DNA of 64,000 nt, taken from NCBI RefSeq assembly GCF_005406205.1, contig NZ_NXLZ01000006.1, positions 1-64,000 on the forward strand. The letters run 5' to 3'. Of the stretch, positions 8,767 to 18,196 are shown in pieces. The position numbers were made by a program, and so were the translations under genes. Under the pieces are notes generated by a model. That model saw only the letters and a program-made list of their open reading frames with translations. It made no database searches and had not been told where the DNA came from. Every line of letters begins with the position of its first letter. Position 1 is the first letter of the stretch. The stretch is from Campylobacter estrildidarum (GTDB taxonomy: Bacteria > Campylobacterota > Campylobacteria > Campylobacterales > Campylobacteraceae).

Positions 8767-11313
8767 TTAATCGTCTAATTTAAAATTATCGATTTCGTTA
8801 AAATTTAAATATTTATAGATATTTGCTTTATGAGCATCATTTAATTTATCGCTTACGATTTGCAGATATTCTTCCTTGCTAGGAATTTTTCCTAAAATCG
8901 CACACACAGCGGCAAGTTCAGCACTTCCAAGATAAACCTTAGCTCCCATACCCATACGATTGTCGAAATTTCTTGTTGAAGTTGAGAAAACTACTGCACC
9001 ATCATTTACTCTAGCTTGATTTCCCATACACAAAGAACAACCTGGAACTTCTATTCTAGCACCTGCTGCACCAAAAATACTATAGTATCCTTCTTTTGTG
9101 AGTTGTGCTTTATCCATTTTTGTTGGTGGAACTACCCAAAGCCTAGTTTTAAGCATACCTTTGTCTTTTAAAATTTCTCCTAAAGCTCTATAATGTCCTA
9201 TATTTGTCATACAAGAACCCACAAAAACTTCATCGATATTTTTTGGACGTTGATCGTTGCTTAAAATTTCACTCAAGGTTGCTACATCGTCAGGATCGTT
9301 TGGACAAGCTAAAATAGGCTCTTTGATATCATTAAGATTTATATCTATAACATAAGCGTATTTTGCGTCTTTGTCCGCTCTTAAAAGAGTAGGGTTTTTA
9401 AGCCATTCTTTCATTTTTTCAGCTCTTCTAGCAAGAGTAGTTTTATTTTCGTAGCCAGCTTCTATCATTGCTTCTATTAAAGAAATATTAGATTTTATGT
9501 ATTCGCTAACACTTTCTATACTTAAATCTACAGTACAAGCGGCAGCCGATCTTTCTGCACTTGCGTCGCTCAATTCAAAAGCTTGTTCTACTTTTAAATT
9601 TGGTAAGCCTTCTATTTCTAAAATTTTTCCAGCAAAAATATTTTTTTTATTTTTCTTTTCTACGCTAAGTTGTCCTTGCTTGATTGCGTAATAAGGTATA
9701 GCATTAACAAGATCTCTTAGAGTGATTCCAGCTTGCAATTCTCCACTAAAGCGAACTAAAACACTTTCAGGAACATTTAAAGGCATAGATCCTGTTACAG
9801 CAGCAAAGGCTACAAGCCCACTTCCTGCTGGAAAAGAAATTCCTATAGGAAAACGAGTATGGGAATCTCCCCCCGTTCCTACGCTATCAGGCAAAACAAA
9901 ACGATTAAGCCAAGAGTGAATAACCCCATCACCTGGTTTTAAGCTTACTCCACCGCGACTTGTCATAAAATTAGGTAAAGTTTTATGAAGGTTAGAATCA
10001 CTTATTTTTGGATAGGCAGCAGTATGACAAAAACTTTGCATTACAAAATCTGCATTAAATCCAAGACTTGCTAATTCTTTAATTTCATCTCGAGTCATTG
10101 GTCCTGTTGTATCTTGAGAACCTACAGTTAAAGTGATAGGTTCTATATACATACCAGGACGCACACCTTCGATTCCGCAGGCACGCCCTAGCATTTTTTG
10201 AGCTAAAGTATATCCAGTATTTGAAGATTCTGGTTGTTTAGGTTTTGTAAAAATATTTTCATTTTCTAGACCTAAAAATTCTCTCGCTTTAACACAAAGC
10301 CCGCGACCTATGATTAGTGGAATTCTTCCTCCAGCTCTTACTTCATCAAGTATGGTATTTGGAGTGAGTTTAAATTCTGCTATAGTAGAATTATTTTTAA
10401 CAATTTTTCCTTCATAAGGATAAATTTCAAACTTATCTCCCATTTCTAAATTACTTACATCACAGACGATAGGCAGAGCCCCGCTATCTTGAGCAGTGTT
10501 AAAGAAAATTGGAGCTATAGTAGAACCTAAAATAATACTACCACTATGTTTATTTGGAACCCCATCAATCTCTTTACCTAAATGCCATTGTATAGAATTG
10601 ATAGCTGATTTTCTACTCGATCCTGTCCCTACAACATCGCCTACATAAACAACTTCTAAGCCTGTATTTTTTAACTCTTTGATTTTTTCAAGAGAACCTG
10701 CCTGACGGACTTTTAACATTGCATTAGCGTGCAAAGGAATATCACTTCTTGTAAAAGCATCTCCTGCAGGACTTAAATCATCTGTATTGGTTTCTCCTGA
10801 TACTTTAAAAACAACACATTTAATCACTTCTGGAAGTTTTTCTCTTTTAAGAAACCATTCTGCATTAGCCCAGCTTTGCAAAACTTCTTTAGCATAGGCA
10901 TTATTTTTGCTAAGTTCTGCTATGGTATGAAAATTATCATGTATAAAAATGATGTCTTTAAGTACATTTGCAGCCTCTTGTGCTATGCTTTCATCTTTTA
11001 GAGCATCAATTAAGACTTTTACATTATAGCCACCCAACATTGTTTTAAGCATTGAAAATGCACGTTTTTTGTCTATGCTTGGAACATTGATTTTGTTTTT
11101 AAGAATAGAGTCTAAAAATTCACATTTAATCAAAGCAGCATCATCAACCCCAGGATTGACACGATTTTGTAAAAGTTCTGCTAATTCTTCATCTTTTTGA
11201 GTTTTTAACAATTCGCAAATTTCTTTTACTTGATCTACATTTAGAGGAAGTGGAGGAATTCCTAAATTCTCTCTTTCTTTAACAGCTTTGTTATAATTTT
11301 CTTTAAAAGACAT
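8767..11313 (-). CDS. acnB: aconitate hydratase B
   Basis: An 848-residue bifunctional aconitase / 2-methylisocitrate dehydratase of the AcnB type, which converts citrate to isocitrate in the TCA cycle. The N-terminal HEAT-like domain is followed by the swivelling domain ([33 protein letters not shown]) and the catalytic domains. The 4Fe-4S cluster cysteines are seen in [10 protein letters not shown] (near residue 700) and CSLCMGNQ (near 765). The length is normal for AcnB. The ribosome site is AGGGGA before the ATG. It is transcribed divergently from ogt across 59 bp. Confidence 0.97.
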   Translation of the reverse strand: MSFKENYNKAVKERENLGIPPLPLNVDQVKEICELLKTQKDEELAELLQNRVNPGVDDAALIKCEFLDSILKNKINVPSIDKKRAFSMLKTMLGGYNVKVLIDALKDESIAQEAANVLKDIIFIHDNFHTIAELSKNNAYAKEVLQSWANAEWFLKREKLPEVIKCVVFKVSGETNTDDLSPAGDAFTRSDIPLHANAMLKVRQAGSLEKIKELKNTGLEVVYVGDVVGTGSSRKSAINSIQWHLGKEIDGVPNKHSGSIILGSTIAPIFFNTAQDSGALPIVCDVSNLEMGDKFEIYPYEGKIVKNNSTIAEFKLTPNTILDEVRAGGRIPLIIGRGLCVKAREFLGLENENIFTKPKQPESSNTGYTLAQKMLGRACGIEGVRPGMYIEPITLTVGSQDTTGPMTRDEIKELASLGFNADFVMQSFCHTAAYPKISDSNLHKTLPNFMTSRGGVSLKPGDGVIHSWLNRFVLPDSVGTGGDSHTRFPIGISFPAGSGLVAFAAVTGSMPLNVPESVLVRFSGELQAGITLRDLVNAIPYYAIKQGQLSVEKKNKKNIFAGKILEIEGLPNLKVEQAFELSDASAERSAAACTVDLSIESVSEYIKSNISLIEAMIEAGYENKTTLARRAEKMKEWLKNPTLLRADKDAKYAYVIDINLNDIKEPILACPNDPDDVATLSEILSNDQRPKNIDEVFVGSCMTNIGHYRALGEILKDKGMLKTRLWVVPPTKMDKAQLTKEGYYSIFGAAGARIEVPGCSLCMGNQARVNDGAVVFSTSTRNFDNRMGMGAKVYLGSAELAAVCAILGKIPSKEEYLQIVSDKLNDAHKANIYKYLNFNEIDNFKLDD

Positions 11314-11331
11314 TTTATCCCCTTGTTTTTT

Positions 11332-11337
11332 GTATAA
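11332..11337 (+). promoter_or_regulatory. sigma-70 type -10 box upstream of ogt
   Basis: TATAAT lies 35 nt before the ogt start codon, in the short divergent region shared with acnB. It matches the extended AT-rich -10 used in Campylobacter, where -35 boxes are usually weak. An AAAGGA ribosome site follows at about 11360-11365. Confidence 0.5.
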
Positions 11338-11372
11338 TCTTATAACAATTTTAGCTATTTAAAGGAAAAAAT

Positions 11373-11831
11373 ATGTTTAAAATTCACTATAAATCTCCAA
11401 TATGTTACTTATTGTTACAAAGTGATGGCAAATTTTTAACCCAAGTTGATTTTTGTGGTGAAAATCCTGATTTTTCTAGTGATCAGTCTTGTGAGTTATT
11501 GAAATTCGCAACTTTGGAGTTAGAAAATTATTTTTCCAAAAAAATAAAAACTTTTAAAACGCCTCTAAAAATTAAAGGAAGTACTTTTGAACAGAAAGCA
11601 TATCGAGCTTTGATACAAATTCCATATGGAAAATTAGCTACATATAAAGAAATTGCACAAGCCATCCATCACCCAAAAGCCTTTCGTGCAGTAGGAAATG
11701 CGAATTCTAAAAATAACATTCCTATTTTTATCCCCTGTCATCGCGTTGTAGCAAGTAATGGACTAGGTGGATATAATGGTGGACTTGAAATAAAAAGATT
11801 TTTACTAGAAACTGAAGGGATAAAGCTATAA
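11373..11831 (+). CDS. ogt: methylated-DNA-protein cysteine methyltransferase
   Basis: A 152-residue DNA repair suicide protein that removes alkyl groups from O6-alkylguanine. The active-site motif PCHRV is at 121-125 with Cys122 as acceptor, followed by GLGGYNGGLEIKRFLL. The helix-turn-helix segment PYGKLATYKEIAQAIHHPKAFRAVG (about 84-108) binds DNA. It lacks the Ada regulatory domain and has the normal length for Ogt. Its 3' end overlaps the convergent EF-hand gene by 6 nt. Confidence 0.95.
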   Translation: MFKIHYKSPICYLLLQSDGKFLTQVDFCGENPDFSSDQSCELLKFATLELENYFSKKIKTFKTPLKIKGSTFEQKAYRALIQIPYGKLATYKEIAQAIHHPKAFRAVGNANSKNNIPIFIPCHRVVASNGLGGYNGGLEIKRFLLETEGIKL

Positions 11832-12974
11832 ACTTAAATCCAAACGCAAACCACTATAATTTGATGGTGTAGTGTTTGCTTCTTTAAAAGTATTAACTAT
11901 ATCTTTAATAACCGAACTTAATTTGTTAAAATCTAAATTCAAGGTTTTATTTTGATAATCTTGCTTAGAAAGTCCTAGAAAATTAAGACTTTTATCTACA
12001 AATTGTTCTTTTAAATTTTCATAGTATTTTTGAAATTTTTCTTTATCGAATTCACCATTTTCATTAAAAAATTCTTTAAAATCTTTTTTTAGCGTTTCAA
12101 GTTCTTCTTTACTGAGACTTTTTGTGTCAAAATTATTTTGAGCTAATTTCCCAAAGATTTCTAAAGCATCCTTATCTCTTAAAAGTAAATCAAGTAAAGT
12201 CAAAGCTCCTTTTGTAGGATCAAAAGTATAATCTAATATCACGTAATTAGCTAAATCCATACTTTGCTGCTTCATCTCTTTTTCGGTTAAAATTTCTTTA
12301 TAGAGGATCAAACCATCAGAGTCTTTATCGTTTTTTATGGTTTTATCGAGTTCTAGTGCTAGAGTAGGAGCTGCAAATTTACCTTCATTGTAAAGGGTTT
12401 TTTGTGCCTTTTTAAAATCTTCAGGCATTCCATCAGGAGCAGTTGCTATACCATTTAATTTAACATAAGATTCCACGTAACTCAAGTTACTTTCAATAAT
12501 TTTATTTTTATAAAGACGAAAATAACCATGCGAAGTAAAACCACTTCTTGTTTCATCAAGCTCATTTTTATTTAAATAGCCATCGTGATTAGCATCAGCT
12601 GCTAAATAACCCCTTTGATATGCTATATCCCCATACCAAGATGAAACAAATTTTTCAACTTCACCATTTAAAATATAAGATCCATCTTTTCTTTGATAAA
12701 AATCAAAACTACCAAATGTATTTTTAAGTTTTTCTATACTTTCTGTACTTAAGGCACTGTTTGTGATATTTTGCGTGATAGGATCTCTAAAATAGATGTT
12801 TATCATACCACTTTGTGCGTTTTTTACTTTTTCATCAAGTTCTAAGGGCTTTAGATTTTCATCTATAGTTTTTAAATTTTCTCTGCTTTGTTTTTCTAAG
12901 TCAGCTTTTAAGCCCTTATAAACCATAGAATTTACTGGATAATAAAATTTAGTCGATGAAAAATCTAAAGCCAT
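11826..12974 (-). CDS. EF-hand containing hypothetical protein
   Basis: 382 residues with no signal peptide and no membrane segment. Two EF-hand-like calcium loops are visible: DANHDGYLNKNELD (about 127-140) and DKDSDGLILYKE (about 215-226). The rest is helical, with charged repeats and a C-terminal KEANTTPSNYSGLRLDLSL. The N-terminus (MALDFSSTKFYYPVNSMVYKG) resembles that of rod or flagellar-secreted proteins in being Ser/Tyr-rich, but I do not recognise the family. It starts 9 nt after a small secreted-protein gene, so the two are probably cotranscribed. Calcium binding is inferred from the loops. Confidence 0.8.
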   Translation of the reverse strand: MALDFSSTKFYYPVNSMVYKGLKADLEKQSRENLKTIDENLKPLELDEKVKNAQSGMINIYFRDPITQNITNSALSTESIEKLKNTFGSFDFYQRKDGSYILNGEVEKFVSSWYGDIAYQRGYLAADANHDGYLNKNELDETRSGFTSHGYFRLYKNKIIESNLSYVESYVKLNGIATAPDGMPEDFKKAQKTLYNEGKFAAPTLALELDKTIKNDKDSDGLILYKEILTEKEMKQQSMDLANYVILDYTFDPTKGALTLLDLLLRDKDALEIFGKLAQNNFDTKSLSKEELETLKKDFKEFFNENGEFDKEKFQKYYENLKEQFVDKSLNFLGLSKQDYQNKTLNLDFNKLSSVIKDIVNTFKEANTTPSNYSGLRLDLSL

Positions 12975-12983
12975 GTTTGATCT

Positions 12984-13190
12984 TTAACCTTCCGGATTAG
13001 TATCGATACCATAATAAGTCAAGCAGGCCCACCGAGCAAGAATTTTTTGCTGTTTTGTCCCATTGGCTTTAGTGTTTAAGCAAAGTTTATAATTTTGCAT
13101 ATTTTGAGCTGGGGTAAGATAAGGATTGCCCCAAGCAAACGCAGAAGTAGCACCAAAAATAGCTAAGGCTATTAAAGCAATCTTTCGCAT
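12984..13190 (-). CDS. small exported protein with two cysteines
   Basis: A 68-residue protein whose first 19 residues are a clear signal peptide (MRKIALIALAIFGATSAFA, cleavage before WGNPYL). The mature form is about 49 residues with two cysteines (KLCLN and WACLT) that could form a disulfide. The ATG at 13190 is preferred over two upstream TTG codons because AAAGGAG lies about 7 nt before it. It stands 9 nt upstream of the EF-hand gene. The function is unknown. Confidence 0.75.
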   Translation of the reverse strand: MRKIALIALAIFGATSAFAWGNPYLTPAQNMQNYKLCLNTKANGTKQQKILARWACLTYYGIDTNPEG

Positions 13191-13264
13191 CAACAAACTC
13201 CTTTGATATAAATTACATAATCGGTTAAAAACAAAAAAAACTTTATAGTTTTTTAAAAATATTT

Positions 13265-14206
13265 TTAAAATAGGCTTGGAGTATTTGTATCACTTATTTT
13301 GAAAGCATTTTCAAAATCATTTATATTTGCTAAAACTGCACAATAAGTAAAATCTTTAAATTTTTTCAAGTCTTTGATTTCGTTGTAAGAAAAATCACAA
13401 AATAAAGAATTTTTCAAAGCCGTTTTAAATCCATTGAAGTCTTTAAATTTCTCTTGCCAAAATTCCATTTCTTCTTCATTTTCTAGCACAATAAAAGCTC
13501 TAGTACTTGTTCCAAATTCTACAATTTGCATTGCTTCATTGACAAAATAAATTTTAAAAAGATCTAGATTATTTAGATTAAAATGAATTTTAAGTTGATT
13601 TTTTTTGCAAAAATTTACAAATTGGCTAAAAATTTCTATATATAAAAATGGCAAGTTAAGTTTTTTAAAATATAAATCATCGCAAATGAAGCTACTATAA
13701 AAAGGTGTAGAATTTTCAAACTTGGTCAATTTTATATTTTCTAAAGTTTCGTAATGAGTGGCAATTTTTAAAAGATATTCTTTTTCGTTAAAACAAAAAA
13801 AATCTCCTTTTTTGGCTTTAATTAAAGAATTAAAATCCAAAAAAATATTTCCATATAAAGTTTTCAAGAAAAAGACTTTACAAAAATTTAGTTCTCTTTT
13901 TGAGCAAAGTAAAAACTTACATTCCTTTTCTTCGCATAAAAAACGAAAAAGTCTAAAAAGTGCATTTTCTAAATCTTGGACTTTAAGATAGTATAATTCC
14001 TTATCTATGATCTTTATATCTTTCTCATAGATAATAGCATAAGCTCCTTTTTGTATAGCTTCTTTGGTTTTATTTTTATCATTACAAAAGAAAGCATAAC
14101 TTGGTTTGACTTCATCAAGACTAAGAGCAAAGCCACCTATACTTAAAATACTTCCTTCTTGTATGAGTTTAGCATTTAAAAGTTCGATTAAATTACTAAT
14201 ATTCAT
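13265..14206 (-). CDS. hypothetical protein with Mur-ligase-like N-terminal domain
   Basis: 313 residues, cytoplasmic. The N-terminal 75 residues (SIGGFALSLDEVKPSYAFFC, then EAIQKGAYAIIYEKDI) resemble the UDP-MurNAc-binding domain of MurE/MurF ligases, where the usual pattern is DSR.V.PG..FFA followed by A...GA..V. The ATP-binding GTNGKT motif and the C-terminal ligase domain are absent, so it cannot be an active ligase. It starts at the stop codon of metG (1-nt overlap). A role linked to cell-wall precursors is a guess. Confidence 0.7.
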   Translation of the reverse strand: MNISNLIELLNAKLIQEGSILSIGGFALSLDEVKPSYAFFCNDKNKTKEAIQKGAYAIIYEKDIKIIDKELYYLKVQDLENALFRLFRFLCEEKECKFLLCSKRELNFCKVFFLKTLYGNIFLDFNSLIKAKKGDFFCFNEKEYLLKIATHYETLENIKLTKFENSTPFYSSFICDDLYFKKLNLPFLYIEIFSQFVNFCKKNQLKIHFNLNNLDLFKIYFVNEAMQIVEFGTSTRAFIVLENEEEMEFWQEKFKDFNGFKTALKNSLFCDFSYNEIKDLKKFKDFTYCAVLANINDFENAFKISDTNTPSLF

Positions 14207-16074
14207 TAGCTTATTAAAGAACCATTTTCTACGATTTGTTCAGGAGAGATTAAAACAAGCTTATCTCCACTTTTTGCTGAAAGTATCATACCATCGCTTT
14301 CGTGTCCGAAGATCTTTGCTTTTTTCAGATTGCTTAAAACACAGACTTGTTTTCCTATTAAATCCTTTGCTTTGTAAAATTTAGCTATTCCGGATAAAAC
14401 TTGACGGATTTCTTTATTATCAAATTCAAGTTGAAATTTTAGAAGTTTTTCGCTACCTTCTATATTTTGACAATCTATAACTTTTGCAACTTTTATTTCT
14501 AATTTGGCAAAATCATCAATTTTTATTTTCGCTTTTTCTTCTTTTTTGATTTCTTGTTTGCTTTCTAAATTTATTTTTTCTATTTTTGGAAACAAAGCCT
14601 CGCAAGGACTTGCCATGAAATCTAATAACTCATTATTGATTATTAATTTTTCATAATTAGATTTTGAAATTTCAAAATCTAAGGCTTTGGCAACTTTTTG
14701 ACAAGAATCAGGCAGAACAGGGCTTAATAAAATGCTTGCCTTAGCTAAAATGTTTGCACAAAGTCCAATGAGTGCATTAGCTTGTTCTTGTTTATTTTCT
14801 TTGATTAAATTCCAAGGTTCATATTTACTGATAGCTAAATTGGCTACATTTAAAGCTTTAAAAATTTCTTCTAAATAACGATTGCATTGTAAATTTTCTA
14901 AAAAATCAATAGCGAGTTTTAGATACTGCATTACTTCATCAAGTTCATTTTTATAAAGATTTAAAATCCCATTTTGAGAGATCTTTCCATCGTTATATTT
15001 ATTACTCATACCTATAATGCGATTAAGTAAATTTCCAAATTCGTTACTCAATTCAGCATTGATGCGATTAATGAGCATATTTTCACTAAAGTCCCCATCG
15101 TTTCCAAAAGGAACTTCTCTAAGTAAAAAGTACCTAAAAGCTTCTATGCCATAAGTGTCTGCAATTTCTTTAGGTTTTATTACATTGCCCTTAGATTTAC
15201 TCATTTTTTCACCTTCTTTAGTCCACCAACCATGAGCGCCTATAAATTTAGGCAAAGGTAAATCTACACTCATTAAAAAAGCCGGCCAATAAATCGCATG
15301 AAAGCGTAAAATATCCTTACCAACTAAATGTATATGCGCAGGCCAAAATTTTTCTTTTTCACTGCCCAAAGAACTAACATAAATGAAAAGTGCGTCAAGC
15401 CAAACATAAATAATATGTTTATCATCATTAATTTCTTTTGGAAGTTTAATACCCCAATCAAAACTTGTTCTTGTTATCGAAAGATCTTTTAGTCCATTTT
15501 GAATAAAATTAATGAGTTCATTTTTTTTATTCTTTGGTAAAATAGGATCTTTTTCTTCATACCATTTTAAAATTTTATCTTGATAATTTGAAAGTCTAAA
15601 AAAATAACTTTCTTCTTTTAAAAGTGTTGTAATTTTTCCACAATCTGGGCAACAATTTTCATTGATCAATTGACTTTTAGTAAAAAAGCTTTCACAAGAA
15701 ATACAATAATGTCCTTCATATTGATCCTTGTAAATATCTCCTTTTTGCCACATTTTTAAGAACATAGCTTGAACAAAAGCAATATGCTTTTCATCAGTGG
15801 TTCTTGCATAAATATCGTAATTTATTTTTAATTCATCCCAAAGTTTTTTAAATTCGGCACTGATTTTATCTGTGTATTCTTTAGGTGTAAATTTTCTTTC
15901 TTTTGCTGCTTGTTCGATTTTTTGACCGTGTTCATCAGTCCCTGTTAGAAATTTTGTTTCGTGTCCTTGCAAGCGATAAAATCTAGCTATAGTATCACCA
16001 ATAATGGTTGTATAAGCGTGTCCTAGATGCGGCACATCATTTACATAATAAATAGGAGTTGTAATATAACGCAT
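14206..16074 (-). CDS. metG: methionyl-tRNA synthetase
   Basis: A 622-residue class I synthetase that charges tRNA-Met. It has the HIGH variant PHLGHAY (about 13-19), zinc-site cysteines (CISCESFF and CCPDCGK, about 115-140), KMSKSKGN (near 297-304) and a C-terminal tRNA-binding OB-fold (last 110 residues, DFAKLEIKVAKVIDC). The start is set at MRYITTPIYYVNDVPHLG, which begins with the conserved first strand and has AAGGAAA upstream. A longer frame begins 32 codons earlier but would overlap the small gene upstream. It belongs to a group of genes running from mobB. Confidence 0.95.
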   Translation of the reverse strand: MRYITTPIYYVNDVPHLGHAYTTIIGDTIARFYRLQGHETKFLTGTDEHGQKIEQAAKERKFTPKEYTDKISAEFKKLWDELKINYDIYARTTDEKHIAFVQAMFLKMWQKGDIYKDQYEGHYCISCESFFTKSQLINENCCPDCGKITTLLKEESYFFRLSNYQDKILKWYEEKDPILPKNKKNELINFIQNGLKDLSITRTSFDWGIKLPKEINDDKHIIYVWLDALFIYVSSLGSEKEKFWPAHIHLVGKDILRFHAIYWPAFLMSVDLPLPKFIGAHGWWTKEGEKMSKSKGNVIKPKEIADTYGIEAFRYFLLREVPFGNDGDFSENMLINRINAELSNEFGNLLNRIIGMSNKYNDGKISQNGILNLYKNELDEVMQYLKLAIDFLENLQCNRYLEEIFKALNVANLAISKYEPWNLIKENKQEQANALIGLCANILAKASILLSPVLPDSCQKVAKALDFEISKSNYEKLIINNELLDFMASPCEALFPKIEKINLESKQEIKKEEKAKIKIDDFAKLEIKVAKVIDCQNIEGSEKLLKFQLEFDNKEIRQVLSGIAKFYKAKDLIGKQVCVLSNLKKAKIFGHESDGMILSAKSGDKLVLISPEQIVENGSLIS

Positions 16075-16084
16075 AGATATTTCC

Positions 16085-16282
16085 TTAAAAATCAAATCCG
16101 CCTTCAGTTTTACCTTTAGACATACTATTATAAACCGCATCGACATAGTCTTTGCGTGTTTGACAAGCAAAAATTTCTTGACAATTATAACAAGAATTTA
16201 AATTTTTTGAATTTTGACAGGATAATAAAATTTCTTTTTTATTATCCATATCCTGTTCAAATTCGTCTCTGATTTCAGCCAT
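16085..16282 (-). CDS. small four-cysteine hypothetical protein
   Basis: 65 residues, acidic at the N-terminus, with four cysteines spaced C-x8-C-x2-C-x5-C ([20 protein letters not shown]). This could bind a metal or form disulfides; with no signal peptide, metal binding is more likely. It overlaps the end of fbp by 8 nt and lies 10 nt before metG, so it sits inside an operon. I recall a conserved small protein here in C. jejuni but no function. Confidence 0.75.
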   Translation of the reverse strand: MAEIRDEFEQDMDNKKEILLSCQNSKNLNSCYNCQEIFACQTRKDYVDAVYNSMSKGKTEGGFDF

Positions 16283-17117
16283 TATAAAATTCTAGTAATT
16301 TTGAAATTTCATATTTTGAACCAAAGAAACAAGGGGTTGTTGCGTGTATAGCGTCAAATTCAAGGTCTAGTAGGGATTGGTTGTTTCCATTTGTGGTTTT
16401 TCCGCCTGCCTTTTCTACAATAAATGCTAAAGGGAAAACTTCAAAAAAAGCTCTTAATTTTCCTAAAGGAGCATCTTTGGTTGCTGGATAACTGAAAATC
16501 CCTCCTCCTTTGAGTAAAATTTGATTAATATCACTCACCATAGCTCCAGAATATCTTAAGCGGTAATTTTCTTCAAATAAGGATTTGATGAATTTGGAGT
16601 GTTTTTCATCCCAAAATTTTTGTGTTCCACCTGTAGCATTGATTTTGCCTTTTTCTTCCATTTTAAGATCTTTGATAAAAGTAAATTGATTGTTTTTATC
16701 AAGCCTATAAAGTTTAGGAGTATCTTCGCAAATTACAAGTTCTAATCTTGCTCCATACATACTATAAACAGCCGCTTTTAAATTTTTAGCACTAGGTTTT
16801 TGTTCATAAATGCCAAAAATAGAGCCTATTGCGAAATTAACATCCATCAAACTAGATCCATCTAACGGATCATAGGCTACAATATATTTTGCATTTTCAT
16901 TAACAGTTAAAATCTCATTTTTCTCTTCACTAATGATAGCTTTAAGGCTGGGACATTGAGTTAAAGTTTTTGTGATGATTTCATCACTTAAAATATCAAA
17001 TTTAAGTTGAGTATCACCAGTAGAATTGTGATTTTGACTATAACTTGTATCTGGAAATTTTAAAGCATCTGAAATTTCCAAAACCGCTTTTTGTATGTAA
17101 GAAATTAATTCTTCCAT
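16275..17117 (-). CDS. fbp: fructose-1,6-bisphosphatase class I
   Basis: A 280-residue enzyme of gluconeogenesis that hydrolyses fructose-1,6-bisphosphate to fructose-6-phosphate. The metal and phosphate site [16 protein letters not shown] lies at about 83-98, and later conserved parts include [17 protein letters not shown] and the [12 protein letters not shown] motif near 230. The enzyme fits a bacterium that does not use sugars well and relies on gluconeogenesis. It follows mobB by 14 nt and overlaps the small cysteine protein gene. Confidence 0.95.
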   Translation of the reverse strand: MEELISYIQKAVLEISDALKFPDTSYSQNHNSTGDTQLKFDILSDEIITKTLTQCPSLKAIISEEKNEILTVNENAKYIVAYDPLDGSSLMDVNFAIGSIFGIYEQKPSAKNLKAAVYSMYGARLELVICEDTPKLYRLDKNNQFTFIKDLKMEEKGKINATGGTQKFWDEKHSKFIKSLFEENYRLRYSGAMVSDINQILLKGGGIFSYPATKDAPLGKLRAFFEVFPLAFIVEKAGGKTTNGNNQSLLDLEFDAIHATTPCFFGSKYEISKLLEFYNG

Positions 17118-17131
17118 TGCAACTCTCCTTT

Positions 17132-17611
17132 TTAGATTTTTTTTGCATTCTCTAATATATATCTACAAATTTCTTTAATATTGTTTAAATCTAGCCAAAT
17201 TAAGTTCGGATATGAAATTTTGTCATAACTTGCAATAGCATTTGAAAACGGAAAATAACTTTCATCAATATCTTTACAAAAAACACTAATACGTGGTAAA
17301 TCTAAGCTTTTTAAACCCTCAACCAAACAAATGTCAAAATCAGGTACTAATTTTAAAGCTTCTAAAATATTTCTTTCTTGATGAGAAAAAAAAGTAGTTC
17401 GAGTAGGGCTTAAAACTATCACTTCAGCACCACTTTGAAAAAATTTAAAACTATCTTTGCCGTTAAAATCAAATTGTGCTTTATCTGCAGGATCGTGTTT
17501 AATAATAAGAACTTTTAGATTTTGTTCCATAAAATCATTTGCAATTTTTGTTATAAGTGTTGTTTTTCCCGAATTTGACGGACCGCTAAAAGCCATGATC
17601 AATTGCTTCAT
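17132..17611 (-). CDS. mobB: molybdopterin-guanine dinucleotide biosynthesis adapter MobB
   Basis: A 159-residue GTP-binding protein of molybdenum cofactor synthesis. The P-loop [10 protein letters not shown] is at residues 10-19, followed by [25 protein letters not shown], a conserved MobB stretch, and [15 protein letters not shown]. It helps the guanylylation of molybdopterin. The moeA gene of the same pathway is about 30 kb away. This is the first gene of the mobB-fbp-metG group. Confidence 0.9.
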   Translation of the reverse strand: MKQLIMAFSGPSNSGKTTLITKIANDFMEQNLKVLIIKHDPADKAQFDFNGKDSFKFFQSGAEVIVLSPTRTTFFSHQERNILEALKLVPDFDICLVEGLKSLDLPRISVFCKDIDESYFPFSNAIASYDKISYPNLIWLDLNNIKEICRYILENAKKI

Positions 17612-17710
17612 TTATGTCTTCCTAAAAAATTAAAACTAAATTATAATATTTTAAAGCAAAAAATAGAGTTAAATGGCTAAAATTACAAAAAAATATTTTT
17701 TAGGATAAAT

Positions 17711-18196
17711 ATGAGAATTTCTTTTTTGTTTGTATGCATTCTATTTTTTAGTGCATGTTCTGTAAAAAATCCTGCTATTGCGGATATAAATTTAAAAACC
17801 CAAACCTTAATGTTTTCACAAAAATATAAAATAACTCAAGATAAATTCAATGCTATAATCACTATGTCTTATTTGAATCCAGTTTTGGATAGTTCTAGCC
17901 AAGATGATATTTTTGCTTTCACCCTTACTCCTAATACTTTTAAAATCGATAATTTGGAAGTTTTTATTAATCATAGAAAAGCAAATATACAGGAGCTAGA
18001 TCAAGAATTTTTTAAGTATTTACTACAAAATAATTATACAAAATATCTTAAAATTTCTCTTCCTAGTATAAAAACGGAAAATTTTATCAAGGCTAAGATT
18101 TGCTTGAATCATTTGCCTTGTTTTGAATTAAATTTTCAAAAATATCCGAAATCTTTATACTATCGTTCAGAAGATATCGATACACAATATAATTAG
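17711..18196 (+). CDS. lipoprotein of unknown function
   Basis: 161 residues with a lipoprotein signal (MRISFLFVCILFFSACSV; lipobox ending at Cys16), so it is probably anchored in the membrane facing the periplasm. The rest is a compact domain with no motif I recognise. The ATG follows a weak TAGGAT site. Its last 104 bp are antisense to the end of slt, so the two convergent genes share coding DNA. Confidence 0.75.
   Translation: MRISFLFVCILFFSACSVKNPAIADINLKTQTLMFSQKYKITQDKFNAIITMSYLNPVLDSSSQDDIFAFTLTPNTFKIDNLEVFINHRKANIQELDQEFFKYLLQNNYTKYLKISLPSIKTENFIKAKICLNHLPCFELNFQKYPKSLYYRSEDIDTQYN

Noticed and set aside
16075-16170. A start of metG 32 codons upstream
   Set aside because: It would overlap the small cysteine protein gene and add a non-conserved extension; the conserved MRYITTPIYY start has a ribosome site.
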